Source: Anaerolineales bacterium
GTDB taxonomy: Bacteria > Chloroflexota > Anaerolineae > Anaerolineales > E44-bin32
Assembly: GCA_037382465.1 (NCBI GenBank)
Contig: JARRPX010000058.1
Location: 1 to 38,443, forward strand
Direction: 5' to 3'
Length of the DNA: 38,443 nucleotides
The notes under the pieces were generated by a model. It ran no database searches and had not been told where the DNA came from. It saw nothing but the letters and a program-made list of their open reading frames with translations. The position numbers were made by a program, and so were the translations under genes. Positions 1-8,700 of this stretch are shown here, piece after piece. The stretch's first letter is position 1, and the number at the start of each line of letters is the position of its first letter.

Positions 1-38
1 GATGCTGGCGAAACGTAAAATTTGTCAGGAGGTTCTCC

Positions 39-242
39 ATGACACATGCATTTTGTCCGGAATGTGATGCGAAGATCACAGTAGGACGAGACCCCAGTGA
101 AGGACAGCAGGTTAGTTGTCCACAGTGTGGGGCGTATTTGATGGTCGTAGGCGTTTCACCGTTAGAACTGGATTGGGCTTTCGATGACGAAGAGCTCGAA
201 TACGACGATGATTACGACTACGAAAGAGAGGATGATTATTAA
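39..242 (+). CDS. LysW-like small zinc-ribbon protein with acidic tail
   Basis: This 67-residue protein has two CPxC pairs (CPEC near residue 6 and CPQC near residue 27). With the spacing and the following hydrophobic strand they match the zinc-binding N-terminal part of LysW, the amino-group carrier protein of lysine and arginine biosynthesis. The start is supported by AGGAGG seven bases upstream. True LysW proteins end in a conserved EDWGE, whose last Glu carries the substrate. Here the C-terminus is instead a long run of Asp, Glu and Tyr with no such ending. It may therefore be a LysW-related zinc protein that is not a carrier. No LysX, LysZ or LysY partner is visible. A strong terminator follows, so this is the last gene of its transcript. 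Confidence 0.7.
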   Translation: MTHAFCPECDAKITVGRDPSEGQQVSCPQCGAYLMVVGVSPLELDWAFDDEELEYDDDYDYEREDDY

Positions 243-297
243 ATCCAAATCGGTAGAAAAATAACGAGTTGGAATTTCAAGACAATTTAACATATCG

Positions 298-329
298 GGG
301 CGCAGAAGTTCCTGCGCCCTAGTTTTTTT
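298..329 (+). terminator. Rho-independent terminator after the LysW-like gene
   Basis: An 8-bp perfect GC-rich stem (298-305 with 312-319) has a 6-base loop and is followed by seven T residues at 323-329. The T-run lies on the right for plus-strand transcription only, so it ends the LysW-like gene and does not serve the serine hydrolase gene arriving from the other side. Confidence 0.9.
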
Positions 330-371
330 AACCAGATTAAGCCGGGATGAGTTGGTGGGTTTTTCTGACAC

Positions 372-1841
372 TCACTCGACGGGGGGATTGAAATAATTGT
401 ACACGGCGCGGGAGATGTCGGCGAACATCTTCGACGTCGGGTCCCAAAACATCTCCTGTTCTTGGAACAAGAACAGTGAAAACACGTAATCGCCACCCGG
501 TGTGTAGACGATGCCGGCGTCTCCGATCATGTCGAAAGGCGAACTTGGCCAGCCATGCTTATGTGCCACCCGAGTGCCGTCCGGTACACCCGCTTCGATC
601 AAACTCCCGATCTTGTTCTGAGCAAGCAGGTCGATCATATGGCTGCATTCCTGCGGTGTGACACGATCGGGGTAAACGGCGAGCAGTGCACCGCCGCCGT
701 TCTCACAATGGTATATGTCCATCAACAGCATCCCAATATCAGACGGGGTGGTTTGCGTGTACTTATCCGGCCGGGTGTTGATGTCCGTTCGTTGGTTGGC
801 GGGCGTGTTATAGGTACGCAGGAGCGGCGCGCCAAGATAATAGAACCCGCCCGAAAAGGTGTTATTCAAACCCAACGATTGAAGGATGTCCGTGACCGCA
901 AGCGGTCCAAGATCGCCGCCAATTTGTTCCATCAACCAGTCTGAAGATTCGTTGCCCGAACGCGTGATCATGTCAAACATATGATCGTCCGCTTCTTCGC
1001 CGAAGGGTTCGTCGAACTCTATGAAGTATGCCGTCATGATGCCAATCTTGATGGTCGAGGCTGCGCCAAAGGAAACATCGGGTTCCGCAGGGATGTCTTC
1101 ACCATTCAGGTACACGATGTGCAGCTCTTCACCCGACCGCAAATTCACCAGGAACAAATCTGTGAGGCCAGGAAAACCCGCGCCGTCCACGATCTGTTTG
1201 ATTAAAATCTCGAGCGTGCCTAATGTCGGCCTCGGGGGTACGTCTTCCAGAACTGGCAGGTTAACGACCCGAGAATGGGGCAGCATCAAGATGTCCCCGA
1301 TCAACCGTTGTGCCCGGTCGATATCGAGAACACGACCCGGTCTTCCGGGATTGAAATTGGGCGTTCCCGGAATGGGCTCGGCAAGATACGGAGGCTCGTC
1401 GTACCGGGCGGCAATATCCGCCAGGACCAATTCGAGCTGCGAAACGGAATACTCGGCACGCAAGGGTATCGCCGCTTCTTCCCCCGGACGATTCCACAGA
1501 AAGTCCATGAAGCCGGACCAGAAATCGTCGCCGGTACGCATCGACTCGGCTGCCGCCAGCATGACTTCGGTATCCAGGCGGAAACCAACGCTCGCTGGCG
1601 ACATGAGGATGATCTGATCGTCGTAGTGCAGTTCGACGGGTGAGCTGTAGGTCTGCAGGATATGTTCGACTGCTTCAGTTTGGGACAGTCCACCGACGGG
1701 AACACCGCCGACGGTCAGTCCTTCCGGAAGACGTGCCCGCTGCCGGCTGAATGCGATCAGCTCGAAGAAGAAAAAGACAACCGCCGCCAATAACAAACCA
1801 ATCGATATCCAGCGTAGATAATCGGGACCGCCTCGTCGCAT
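372..1841 (-). CDS. Membrane-anchored serine hydrolase, class A beta-lactamase fold
   Basis: The protein has about 490 residues. An N-terminal membrane segment (about residues 12-30) is followed by a region resembling the putative peptidoglycan-binding domain seen in VanW/YoaR-type proteins (about 35-200), then a class A beta-lactamase/PBP-like domain. Visible active-site motifs are STIK near residue 263 (the SxxK pair), SGN near residue 295 (equivalent to SDN) and HKHG near residue 428 in the place of KTG. It probably acts outside the membrane on cell-wall peptides or beta-lactams; which one cannot be told from sequence. The ATG at 1841 is preferred because GGAGG lies four bases upstream. 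The ATG at 1844 almost touches that site and is the alternative. Confidence 0.8.
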   Translation of the reverse strand: MRRGGPDYLRWISIGLLLAAVVFFFFELIAFSRQRARLPEGLTVGGVPVGGLSQTEAVEHILQTYSSPVELHYDDQIILMSPASVGFRLDTEVMLAAAESMRTGDDFWSGFMDFLWNRPGEEAAIPLRAEYSVSQLELVLADIAARYDEPPYLAEPIPGTPNFNPGRPGRVLDIDRAQRLIGDILMLPHSRVVNLPVLEDVPPRPTLGTLEILIKQIVDGAGFPGLTDLFLVNLRSGEELHIVYLNGEDIPAEPDVSFGAASTIKIGIMTAYFIEFDEPFGEEADDHMFDMITRSGNESSDWLMEQIGGDLGPLAVTDILQSLGLNNTFSGGFYYLGAPLLRTYNTPANQRTDINTRPDKYTQTTPSDIGMLLMDIYHCENGGGALLAVYPDRVTPQECSHMIDLLAQNKIGSLIEAGVPDGTRVAHKHGWPSSPFDMIGDAGIVYTPGGDYVFSLFLFQEQEMFWDPTSKMFADISRAVYNYFNPPVE

Positions 1842-1859
1842 CATTCCTCCAAAAACGAG

Positions 1860-1865
1860 AGTATA
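1860..1865 (-). promoter_or_regulatory. Extended -10 element for the serine hydrolase gene
   Basis: Read on the minus strand this is TATACT preceded by TGA, an extended -10 arrangement. No good -35 is visible at 17 bp. It would give a leader of about ten bases that still contains the GGAGGA ribosome site. Confidence 0.45.
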
Positions 1866-1960
1866 TCACACCCGATAAGAGCTGCTTTTGAGTCACGCCG
1901 CATGATTGCAGATGTCAGAAATCGCATCCGGAATGGCAGTTCGAGTGAGATCTTCAGGCT

Positions 1961-2623
1961 TTAGACGACCCAGCCGCGCAGCAGCAAAGGCAGCAGGTTT
2001 GCGAAGGCATGCGCTCCCCAGGGCGCCCAGATCGATCGGAAACGAGCGTAAAGCCAACCGGACAGGATCCCAAACGCAAAGATGCTGACGATGTCCAGCC
2101 AACCCTGGCTCCAATGTCCTGGATGAAAACTGAAGAGCAGCGCCTGCGTCACGATTCCCGGCCAACGACCGAATTTCGCCAGCAGCGAGCCGCCGATATA
2201 ACCACGGAAAAAGGTTTCTTCCAGAAATGGAATCCAGAATACCAATCCGAACAACAGCGTGCCGTTCCATCCGATCTGAGTCCAATCGTTCTCGATCCAG
2301 GCGTTGAACGCGAGGCTCAACCCGCGCCACACGGCGCCGGCCAGCATGCCCCAGCCCAACATCGCCAGCGCACGTTTGCGCCTGTAGCCATAGACGATTG
2401 GAGTCCTCCGAAAGAGCAGCAGCGTGAGCCAAGGGAGGACGGCGATGACCCAGACCCACGAACGAAGATATGGAGCGAAGCGGTCTGTACCCGAAATCGT
2501 TACGAAGTCGACGACGAGGATGAAGAACACTCCCGGAACGACGGCAGCCACGGGCAGCGATGGCAATCCGTTATCATCCACCGCCGAATCTCCCGGCGCC
2601 CGGCTAGAAACAAGCCCGTTCAA
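1961..2623 (-). CDS. CPBP family intramembrane metalloprotease
   Basis: This is a 220-residue membrane protein with several hydrophobic segments and the hallmarks of the CPBP (CAAX-processing/bacteriocin-protection, Abi) family: EETFFRG near residue 134, a His in the HPGHW segment near residue 169, and HAFANLLP near the C-terminus. In this family these residues form the intramembrane active site. The substrate is unknown. The start is a TTG that overlaps nothing but lies two bases after the valS stop, with GGAAGA upstream inside the end of valS. It is therefore probably co-transcribed with and translationally linked to valS. No better start exists before the first membrane segment. Confidence 0.8.
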   Translation of the reverse strand: MNGLVSSRAPGDSAVDDNGLPSLPVAAVVPGVFFILVVDFVTISGTDRFAPYLRSWVWVIAVLPWLTLLLFRRTPIVYGYRRKRALAMLGWGMLAGAVWRGLSLAFNAWIENDWTQIGWNGTLLFGLVFWIPFLEETFFRGYIGGSLLAKFGRWPGIVTQALLFSFHPGHWSQGWLDIVSIFAFGILSGWLYARFRSIWAPWGAHAFANLLPLLLRGWVV

Positions 2624-2625
2624 AT

Positions 2626-3450
2626 CTACATTTCTTCCAAACGTTCCATCTGCGTCTTGATCTTCTCGGCAGCCTGTTGGAACTCGACCAGCCTGTCTCT
2701 TTCTTTTTGAACGACGTCTCCGGGCGCACGTTCGGAGAACGGGCCGGCCAATAATTTCTCGAGACGTTCGATCTGGGAGTCGACCTCCGCGTATTCCTCG
2801 GTCAGACGCTCGCGCTCCGTTTCCACGTCGATGGCGTCTTCCAGCCTGAGATGCACTTCGACCGGACCGATCACCAGCGGAATCGCATCTGCCGGAGGTG
2901 ACGGTAAAACTTCGTGGACCTCCATCCGCCCAGGTTCGATGCCCGCCAGAGAAGCGACCGAATCCCGCTGTTCCTCCAGCATGCCCGCCATCGATCCGGC
3001 GTTGAACGTGGCTGCGATTTTCGTCTCGGGGGATATCCCCTGATCCGAACGGACGTTACGGATGGCACGCACGACGTCCATCAACAGATCGAAGCGGTCC
3101 ATCGTGTCCTTTTCCGCCTCCGAAATGGGATTCCGATGCGGCCATTGCGCCACGATGAGCGCACCTTCCCACGCCGAAAGAAAACCAAACCCACCGCCGT
3201 GTTCGAGGCAAGCTGCTTTCAGTTTTCCCCAGAGTTCTTCCGTCACGTACGGCGTAAAGGGGTGCAGCAGTCTCAGACAGGCATCCAGCACCTCGACCAG
3301 GACTCTGGCGGTGTGCCAGGCACGCGCGCCGCCCTGCCTCGCCTGCAGCTTCGCGATTTCGATGTACCAATCGGCAAATTCACGCCAGAAGAATTCGTAA
3401 ATCTGCCGTCCGGCTTCGCCGTATTGATAGGACGCAAAAAGCCTGTCCAC
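2626..3450 (-). CDS. valS: Valine--tRNA ligase, C-terminal part (out of frame with the N-terminal part)
   Basis: This frame encodes the anticodon-binding domain (YGEAGRQIYEFFWREF and DWYIEIAKLQ), the linker and the C-terminal coiled-coil tRNA-binding arm (about the last 70 residues, rich in Glu, Arg and Leu heptads). All of these are typical of ValS. It lies in a different frame from the upstream catalytic part, and the two overlap by 71 bases. The apparent GTG start at 3450 is probably not a true start: the codons just before it (LGRDVDRLF) still look like ValS, so the natural product is most likely one continuous protein broken here by an indel. See the N-terminal entry and the finding on this break. 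Confidence 0.8.
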   Translation of the reverse strand: MDRLFASYQYGEAGRQIYEFFWREFADWYIEIAKLQARQGGARAWHTARVLVEVLDACLRLLHPFTPYVTEELWGKLKAACLEHGGGFGFLSAWEGALIVAQWPHRNPISEAEKDTMDRFDLLMDVVRAIRNVRSDQGISPETKIAATFNAGSMAGMLEEQRDSVASLAGIEPGRMEVHEVLPSPPADAIPLVIGPVEVHLRLEDAIDVETERERLTEEYAEVDSQIERLEKLLAGPFSERAPGDVVQKERDRLVEFQQAAEKIKTQMERLEEM

Positions 3451-5251
3451 GTCCCTCCCGAGTGTCTCCGGTTTTCGACAACGTCATGATCACGAAACGG
3501 CCCGCGTTCCAGATTTTATTGGCGAAATTCCGGTTGGCCTCCACGCGTTGGAGACTGAGATTCATGTCGTTGCCGGGAGTCGAACCGGTGAGCATGGTGT
3601 ATCGGAGCGCATCGGTGCCGAATTCGTCCATGACCTCCAGAGGATCGATCACGTTTCCCAACGTTTTACTCATTTTCCGACCTTGCCCGTCGCGGACCAG
3701 GCCGTGCAGGTATACGGTTTCAAAGGGCGCGACGCCCGTGAACTCCAGACCCATCATGATCATCCGCGCCACCCAAAAGAAGAGGATGTCGTATCCCGTT
3801 TCCATCATCGTCGTCGGATAGAAGTAGCGGTAATCTTCGGTTTCTTCCGGCCATCCCAGCGTCGAGAAAGGCCACAAGCCTGAGGAAAACCATGTATCGA
3901 GTACATCGGGATCCTGCTCGATGTCCTTCGAATTACAGTGAGCGCATCGATCGGGATCGTCGCGTGCGACGGTTATTTCGCCGCATTCATTACAGTGCCA
4001 GGCCGGGATACGATGTCCCCACCACAACTGCCGGGAGATGCACCAATCACGGATGTTTTCCAACCAGTTGAAATACACTTTCGTGAAGCGCTCGGGCACG
4101 ATTTTCACCTCGCCCCGGCGTACGACTTCGAGCCCCTTTTCGGCCAGCGGCTTCATGCTCACGAACCACTGCGTGGAAACCATTGGCTCGACGATTTCCC
4201 CGCCCCGCTGCGAGCGGGGAACCTGCATTAAATACGGTTCCGTTTTGATCGTAAGCCCGGCCGCTTCCATGTCGGCCCACAATTTCTCGCGGCACTCGAA
4301 TCGGTCCATGCCTTGATAGGGACCGGCGTTTTCGTTCATCGTGGCATCCGGATTGAGTACGTTGATCACGTCCAGATTGTGGCGTTTGCCGATCTCGTAG
4401 TCGTTCGGATCGTGTCCCGGCGTGATCTTCAGCGCGCCGGTCCCGAATTCGATGTCCACGTAGCTGTCTTCGATCACCGGGATGAGACGGTTCAGCATCG
4501 GCACCACGCATTTCTTCCCCAGCAGATGCTTGTAGCGCGCATCTCCGGGATGCACGGCGACGGCCGTATCACCCAGAATCGTTTCCGGGCGCGTCGTCGC
4601 CACGGGGATGAAATCCTGCGAATCGGCGATGGGGTATTTGAAGTAATACAGCGTGCCCTGCTCCTCGGAATACTCCACCTCGAGATCGCTGACAGCGGTC
4701 TGCAGGCCTGGCGACCAGTTGATCAAGTAGGTCCCTCTGTAGATCAACCCCTTCTCGTAGAGACGCACGAAAGCTTCGCGCACCGCCTTCGACAAGCCGT
4801 TGTCCAACGTGAACCGCTCCCGGTCCCAATCACAGGAAGCGCCCAGGCGCCGCAGTTGCTGCGTGATGATACCTCCGTATTCCTTCTTCCATTCCCAGGC
4901 GCGTTTAACGAAGGCCTCCCGGCCGATCTCTTTACGGCTCGTGCCTTCTTTCCTGAGCATGCGCTCGACTTGAAGTTGAGTGGCGATGCCTGCGTGATCC
5001 GAACCCGGAACCCACAGCGTCGGTACACCCGTCATACGGCTGTGGCGAATCATCAGATCCTCCATGGTTACAAACATGGCGTGTCCCAGGTGCAGTTCGC
5101 CGGTGACGTTCGGAGGTGGAATGGAAATCACGAAAGGTTTCCGGTCCGGGTCGATGTGCGGTTTAAAAAAGCCGTTCGTCTCCCACCACGAATAGAGGCG
5201 TTCCTCCACTTCGTTGAAATCATAGGTTTTTGGAAGATCTTCGATTGTCAT
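3380..5251 (-). CDS. valS: Valine--tRNA ligase, N-terminal catalytic part
   Basis: This class Ia aminoacyl-tRNA synthetase charges tRNA-Val. The HIGH-type signature (PPPNVTGELHLGHAM) lies about 40 residues from the start. The editing domain follows (VATTRPETILGDTAVAVHP), then a zinc-type CNEC/CAHC pair and KMSKTLGN. The start at 5251 has AGGAGG nine bases upstream and begins MTIEDLPKTYDF; upstream in-frame codons belong to the T-box leader and are not coding. ValS identity is clear up to FANKIWNAGRFVIM. The remaining residues to the stop at 3380 are unlike ValS because the frame is lost near 3460. About 30 residues expected here, including the usual ADRW-type segment, are missing. Expression is under T-box control. 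Confidence 0.9.
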   Translation of the reverse strand: MTIEDLPKTYDFNEVEERLYSWWETNGFFKPHIDPDRKPFVISIPPPNVTGELHLGHAMFVTMEDLMIRHSRMTGVPTLWVPGSDHAGIATQLQVERMLRKEGTSRKEIGREAFVKRAWEWKKEYGGIITQQLRRLGASCDWDRERFTLDNGLSKAVREAFVRLYEKGLIYRGTYLINWSPGLQTAVSDLEVEYSEEQGTLYYFKYPIADSQDFIPVATTRPETILGDTAVAVHPGDARYKHLLGKKCVVPMLNRLIPVIEDSYVDIEFGTGALKITPGHDPNDYEIGKRHNLDVINVLNPDATMNENAGPYQGMDRFECREKLWADMEAAGLTIKTEPYLMQVPRSQRGGEIVEPMVSTQWFVSMKPLAEKGLEVVRRGEVKIVPERFTKVYFNWLENIRDWCISRQLWWGHRIPAWHCNECGEITVARDDPDRCAHCNSKDIEQDPDVLDTWFSSGLWPFSTLGWPEETEDYRYFYPTTMMETGYDILFFWVARMIMMGLEFTGVAPFETVYLHGLVRDGQGRKMSKTLGNVIDPLEVMDEFGTDALRYTMLTGSTPGNDMNLSLQRVEANRNFANKIWNAGRFVIMTLSKTGDTREGRGQAFCVLSIRRSRTADLRILLA

Positions 5252-5348
5252 TTGCCTGATTCCTCCTGCTACACACCGTTCAACTTGCCCGACGGAAGAT
5301 TTCTCGATCGACGCTGGTTTCCATGGATAGGTCCGTCGGCAGCGAATC

Positions 5349-5379
5349 AAAAAGCCCCTCGTCCTCGAGGACGAAGGAC
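5349..5379 (-). terminator. T-box terminator hairpin of the valS leader
   Basis: On the minus strand an 11-bp stem (5379-5369 with 5364-5354, including G-U pairs) closed by a UCGA loop is followed by five U residues (5353-5349). The 5' half can instead pair with GCGAGG just upstream of the T-box motif to form the antiterminator. Confidence 0.85.
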
Positions 5380-5630
5380 TTGACCTCCGCGGTACCACCT
5401 CGCTTCACCGGGCCAATTCGCCTGGCGCTCTCACTCCTCGACCAACATCGGGGATCCGCTGTAACGGGCTTACCCGCGCCGTTCTACTCACCTCTCAACG
5501 AGGTCTTCTTCGGCGTTCATCCCGGGCGACGTTCAACAGCTGCTGCCGTGGGGGCTTTCAGCCTGCGGCCGCTCCTTCTCTACCAGCGCCTGGCAGTTTA
5601 CTCCTCCCGGTGTTCGTGTATGAATTTGTG
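5349..5630 (-). ncRNA. T-box riboswitch, valine specific
   Basis: The minus-strand leader of valS carries the conserved T-box sequence AGGTGGTACCGCG at 5400-5388, just before the terminator/antiterminator pair. Stem I starts near 5605 with a lower stem CCGGG/CCCGG, then an internal loop with AGUA on the 5' side and GAACGUCGC on the 3' side. The triplet GUC at 5530-5528 fits the specifier position and encodes valine, in agreement with the downstream gene. Uncharged tRNA-Val is expected to stabilise the antiterminator and switch valS on. The family assignment is strong; the specifier triplet is read by hand folding. Confidence 0.9.
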
Positions 5631-5636
5631 GGCAAC

Positions 5637-5642
5637 ATTATA
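5637..5642 (-). promoter_or_regulatory. Extended -10 promoter for the T-box/valS transcript
   Basis: On the minus strand this is TATAAT preceded by TGC, a perfect -10 with TGN extension. No convincing -35 is present at 17 bp. Transcription would begin near 5630, just ahead of stem I. The bases from here to 5716 hold nothing else that I can recognise. Confidence 0.65.
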
Positions 5643-5716
5643 GCATAGAAACCACGGCAGCATGGAACTGAAGAACCGATCGAGCCGGATCGTGTGAACC
5701 CGTTACATGAGGCACG

Positions 5717-8700
5717 TCATCTGAAATTGATCGTGGTTCTCTTTCCGTCACCGGCATTGCGGAATTTCAGCGGCACTCTGATCGTGAATGTACTCCCCTG
5801 TCCGAGTCTGCTCTCGACCTGAATCCTTCCGTTGTGTTGTTCAACGATCGATTTTACGATCGCCAGGCCCAGCCCCAACCCCTGCTCGTGGAACGCATCC
5901 GTAGCGCTGGTGCGGAAGAACTTCTCGAACAAGCGTGCCTGGTCTGCCGGCGCAATGCCAACTCCTGTGTCCGCCACGGCGATGATTTGATCTTCCTCGC
6001 TTTGTTCCGCTCGCACCACGACGCTTCCGTTCGCGGGCGTATACTTCAGCGCGTTGTCCACCAGATTCGATACCGCCTGGCGCAGCAGTCCGGGATCGGC
6101 GTCGACAGGCTGCATTCCGTCTGCCAATTCAACGTCGATGGCGATGCGTTTACTCACCGCCTGAGGACGGTAAGCATCGACCACATCCTTGATCAGCGCC
6201 TCGATGCGGATGCTCGATACGTTCAAACCCATGCCGGCCTCGATCCGGCCCAGATCGAGCAAGTTATCGACCAACTTACTCATGTGGTCGATACTCGTAA
6301 GGATCTTCTGTAAAAACTCATCCTGCTGTTCGTTTACGTCTCCGACCATGCTCAGCATGGTTGCATATCCGCGCATCAGCGTGAGCGGTGCACGCAGGTC
6401 CTGGCTGACCGTGGAAACGAACTCCGATTTCAGCGCGTCGAGCTTCTTGTAATGAGATACGTCCCATAAAACACAGATTCTTCCCGCAGGAACGCCATCC
6501 TCGGACCGAATATCCGTTATGGAAGCGAACATGATGCGCCCGGAATCCATTTCGATTTCCGCCGCATGTTCCGTTACACCACCGTCCAGCAGAAGCGTAC
6601 GCAGATCCGGGTTCCGGACGACTTCCGTCACGGGTTTCCCGAGACTTTCCCGTTCACCGGCGCCGAACAAACTTGCGGCTGCAGGATTGAGAAGAGAAAC
6701 CCGGCCCACGGAATCGACCATCATCACCGCCGCCGGCGTACCCTCCAGAACGGTAACGAGACGCATGCGCTCGTGCTCCGCACGTTGATACAAACGGACT
6801 TTGGTTATCGCTACGGCCAGTTGGTCGGAAAGGATGGATAGCAAATTGAGGGCATCCGGACTCATCACGTAGGGCGACCGATGGCCAAGCCAGAGAACGC
6901 CGACGAACTCATCTTCGTGTCTCATCGGCATGGCAGCCAGTGTTTCGATCGGTGCGTTCAAATCCGTGAGATCGAGGACCGCACCGGCGCGCGTAGGATT
7001 CTCCAGCACGAAACGTCCTCGGTGACTGGAAAGCGCCAGGACCTGCGGGTCCAATGCCGCCCAGTTGCCCGGATCGTCGCCCGCGGAGAAACCCAAAAGC
7101 CGGGGATCATCTTGTGCAGCTGCCAGCGCAATACGAACGTGATCGGCAGCGGCAATCTGCCGGATACCGTCCAGAATCGGATGCAGCATCTCTGTCAGGT
7201 CGAAGCTGGTGGAAAGCCGTTGACTGACGTCGAGCAGCAGCCCCATCTCATCCAGCCTGGCTTTCAGGCTGCGGCGCATCATCTCGAACGAGGAAGCGAA
7301 GCGGCCAATCTCGTCCTCGCCGTTTGCCGGCACAGGCTGATCGAGATTTCCGCGCGCGATCGACTGGGCCACCTGTGCCATCTTCCGCAAGGGATGCATC
7401 AAACGATGACTGATGAGGAAAACTGCGCAGAGGAGCACGACGCCCACCACGACCAGCCAGAGTCCGAGACGCAGGGAGATTTGGAGCGCCTGACGATGGA
7501 CCTCGCGCAGCGGAACGATGACGACGACGTGCCAGGAGTACTCTTCGATCGCCTCGTCGTAGACCAATTGTCGCGTGCCGTCTTGGGTATACTCGATGTT
7601 TACTGTGCCGCTCGTTTCAGGGTGAAGATTGAACTGGCGGTTTACCGGGCCGTTTTCGGGGCGAATCAAGACATCGCCCTGCTCGTCGGTGACGAATGCC
7701 GATCCGTACGAAAACTGGTCGAAACTCTGTACCAATGGCGTCAAGATGAGGTTGGATTCCAGGGAGGACCAGCCAACCACGACGCCGACCGCCTGGTCAT
7801 TTTCATCGGGGAGGATCGGCGTGATGAAAGCCATGCGGGCGCCTGCGCCCACAGCAGAACCAAACTCGATCGTTTCGGACGGTATGCCCCGCAACGCCGC
7901 ATTCAGGTTGGCCTGAAAGCCCTGGGAATACCCAGGCAGCTCCGTGGCTTCAGGATATGCGACTTCCAGACCGTGTTCACGGTCGTACACTTCCAGACTC
8001 TCGAAAAAGGTGTACGCGCGAAGAAGCTGATCCAACGGTTCTTCCGTCCAAGAACCGGAACCGAAACGGACGCCAAGATCTTCCGCCAACTGGCGGCTGT
8101 ATTCTCTGCCGGTGTGGACGAAAAAGGGGATGATGCCGCTGGCCTGGTTGGCGGTCTGCTGCATGTGCTCGGTGAGCATGGCACGCGCAGATTGTTCAGC
8201 CGAGACCCAATCTCCCATCAATATCACGCTGCTGGCGATAAAGCCGGAAAAAAGGAGAACTGCGCTCAAACGCACGGCCAACGATTGACCAAATCCCCGC
8301 GTGATACCTCGTCTCGGTTCGTACCAGATATTCACTGCCTGGCGTTTTATCAGTTCACAAAATGCGCCGCCGATCGTCACTTCGATGATCGCGGCCAATG
8401 CCGTCAGGCCGAGCAGCGAAAGAGTGATGTCTATCCTGCGGTACAGGTCACCTTGTGATGTGGTGAAGATGCCGATGCCTCGAAGGAGAGCATAAACTAC
8501 ACCGCTGGCCAGACCGCTGATGAACGGACTGCGAAACAATCGCCCCTGTAATCCGCCATCATCCCGCCGCATCAACCAGGCGGCAATTCCTGCCTGCAAG
8601 CCCATAAAAATGGGGGTGAGTACGCTGTACGTTTCGAAACCGCCGCGCGCCACCCCGGCGACGACACCGACGATGATCGCATCACGGATTCCCAATACTC

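Noticed and set aside
3575-3600. A GTCGAACC stretch resembling a tRNA T-loop
   Set aside because: It is within the conserved ValS coding sequence and no acceptor or anticodon stem can be drawn around it.
4313-5383. A 356-codon open frame on the plus strand
   Set aside because: It is antisense to valS and its T-box leader. The minus-strand reading has clear ValS motifs and the plus reading has none.
6881-8458. A 525-codon open frame on the plus strand
   Set aside because: It lies entirely antisense to the sensor kinase, has no ribosome site and shows no domain or sensible composition. It is a by-product of high-GC codon use in the kinase.
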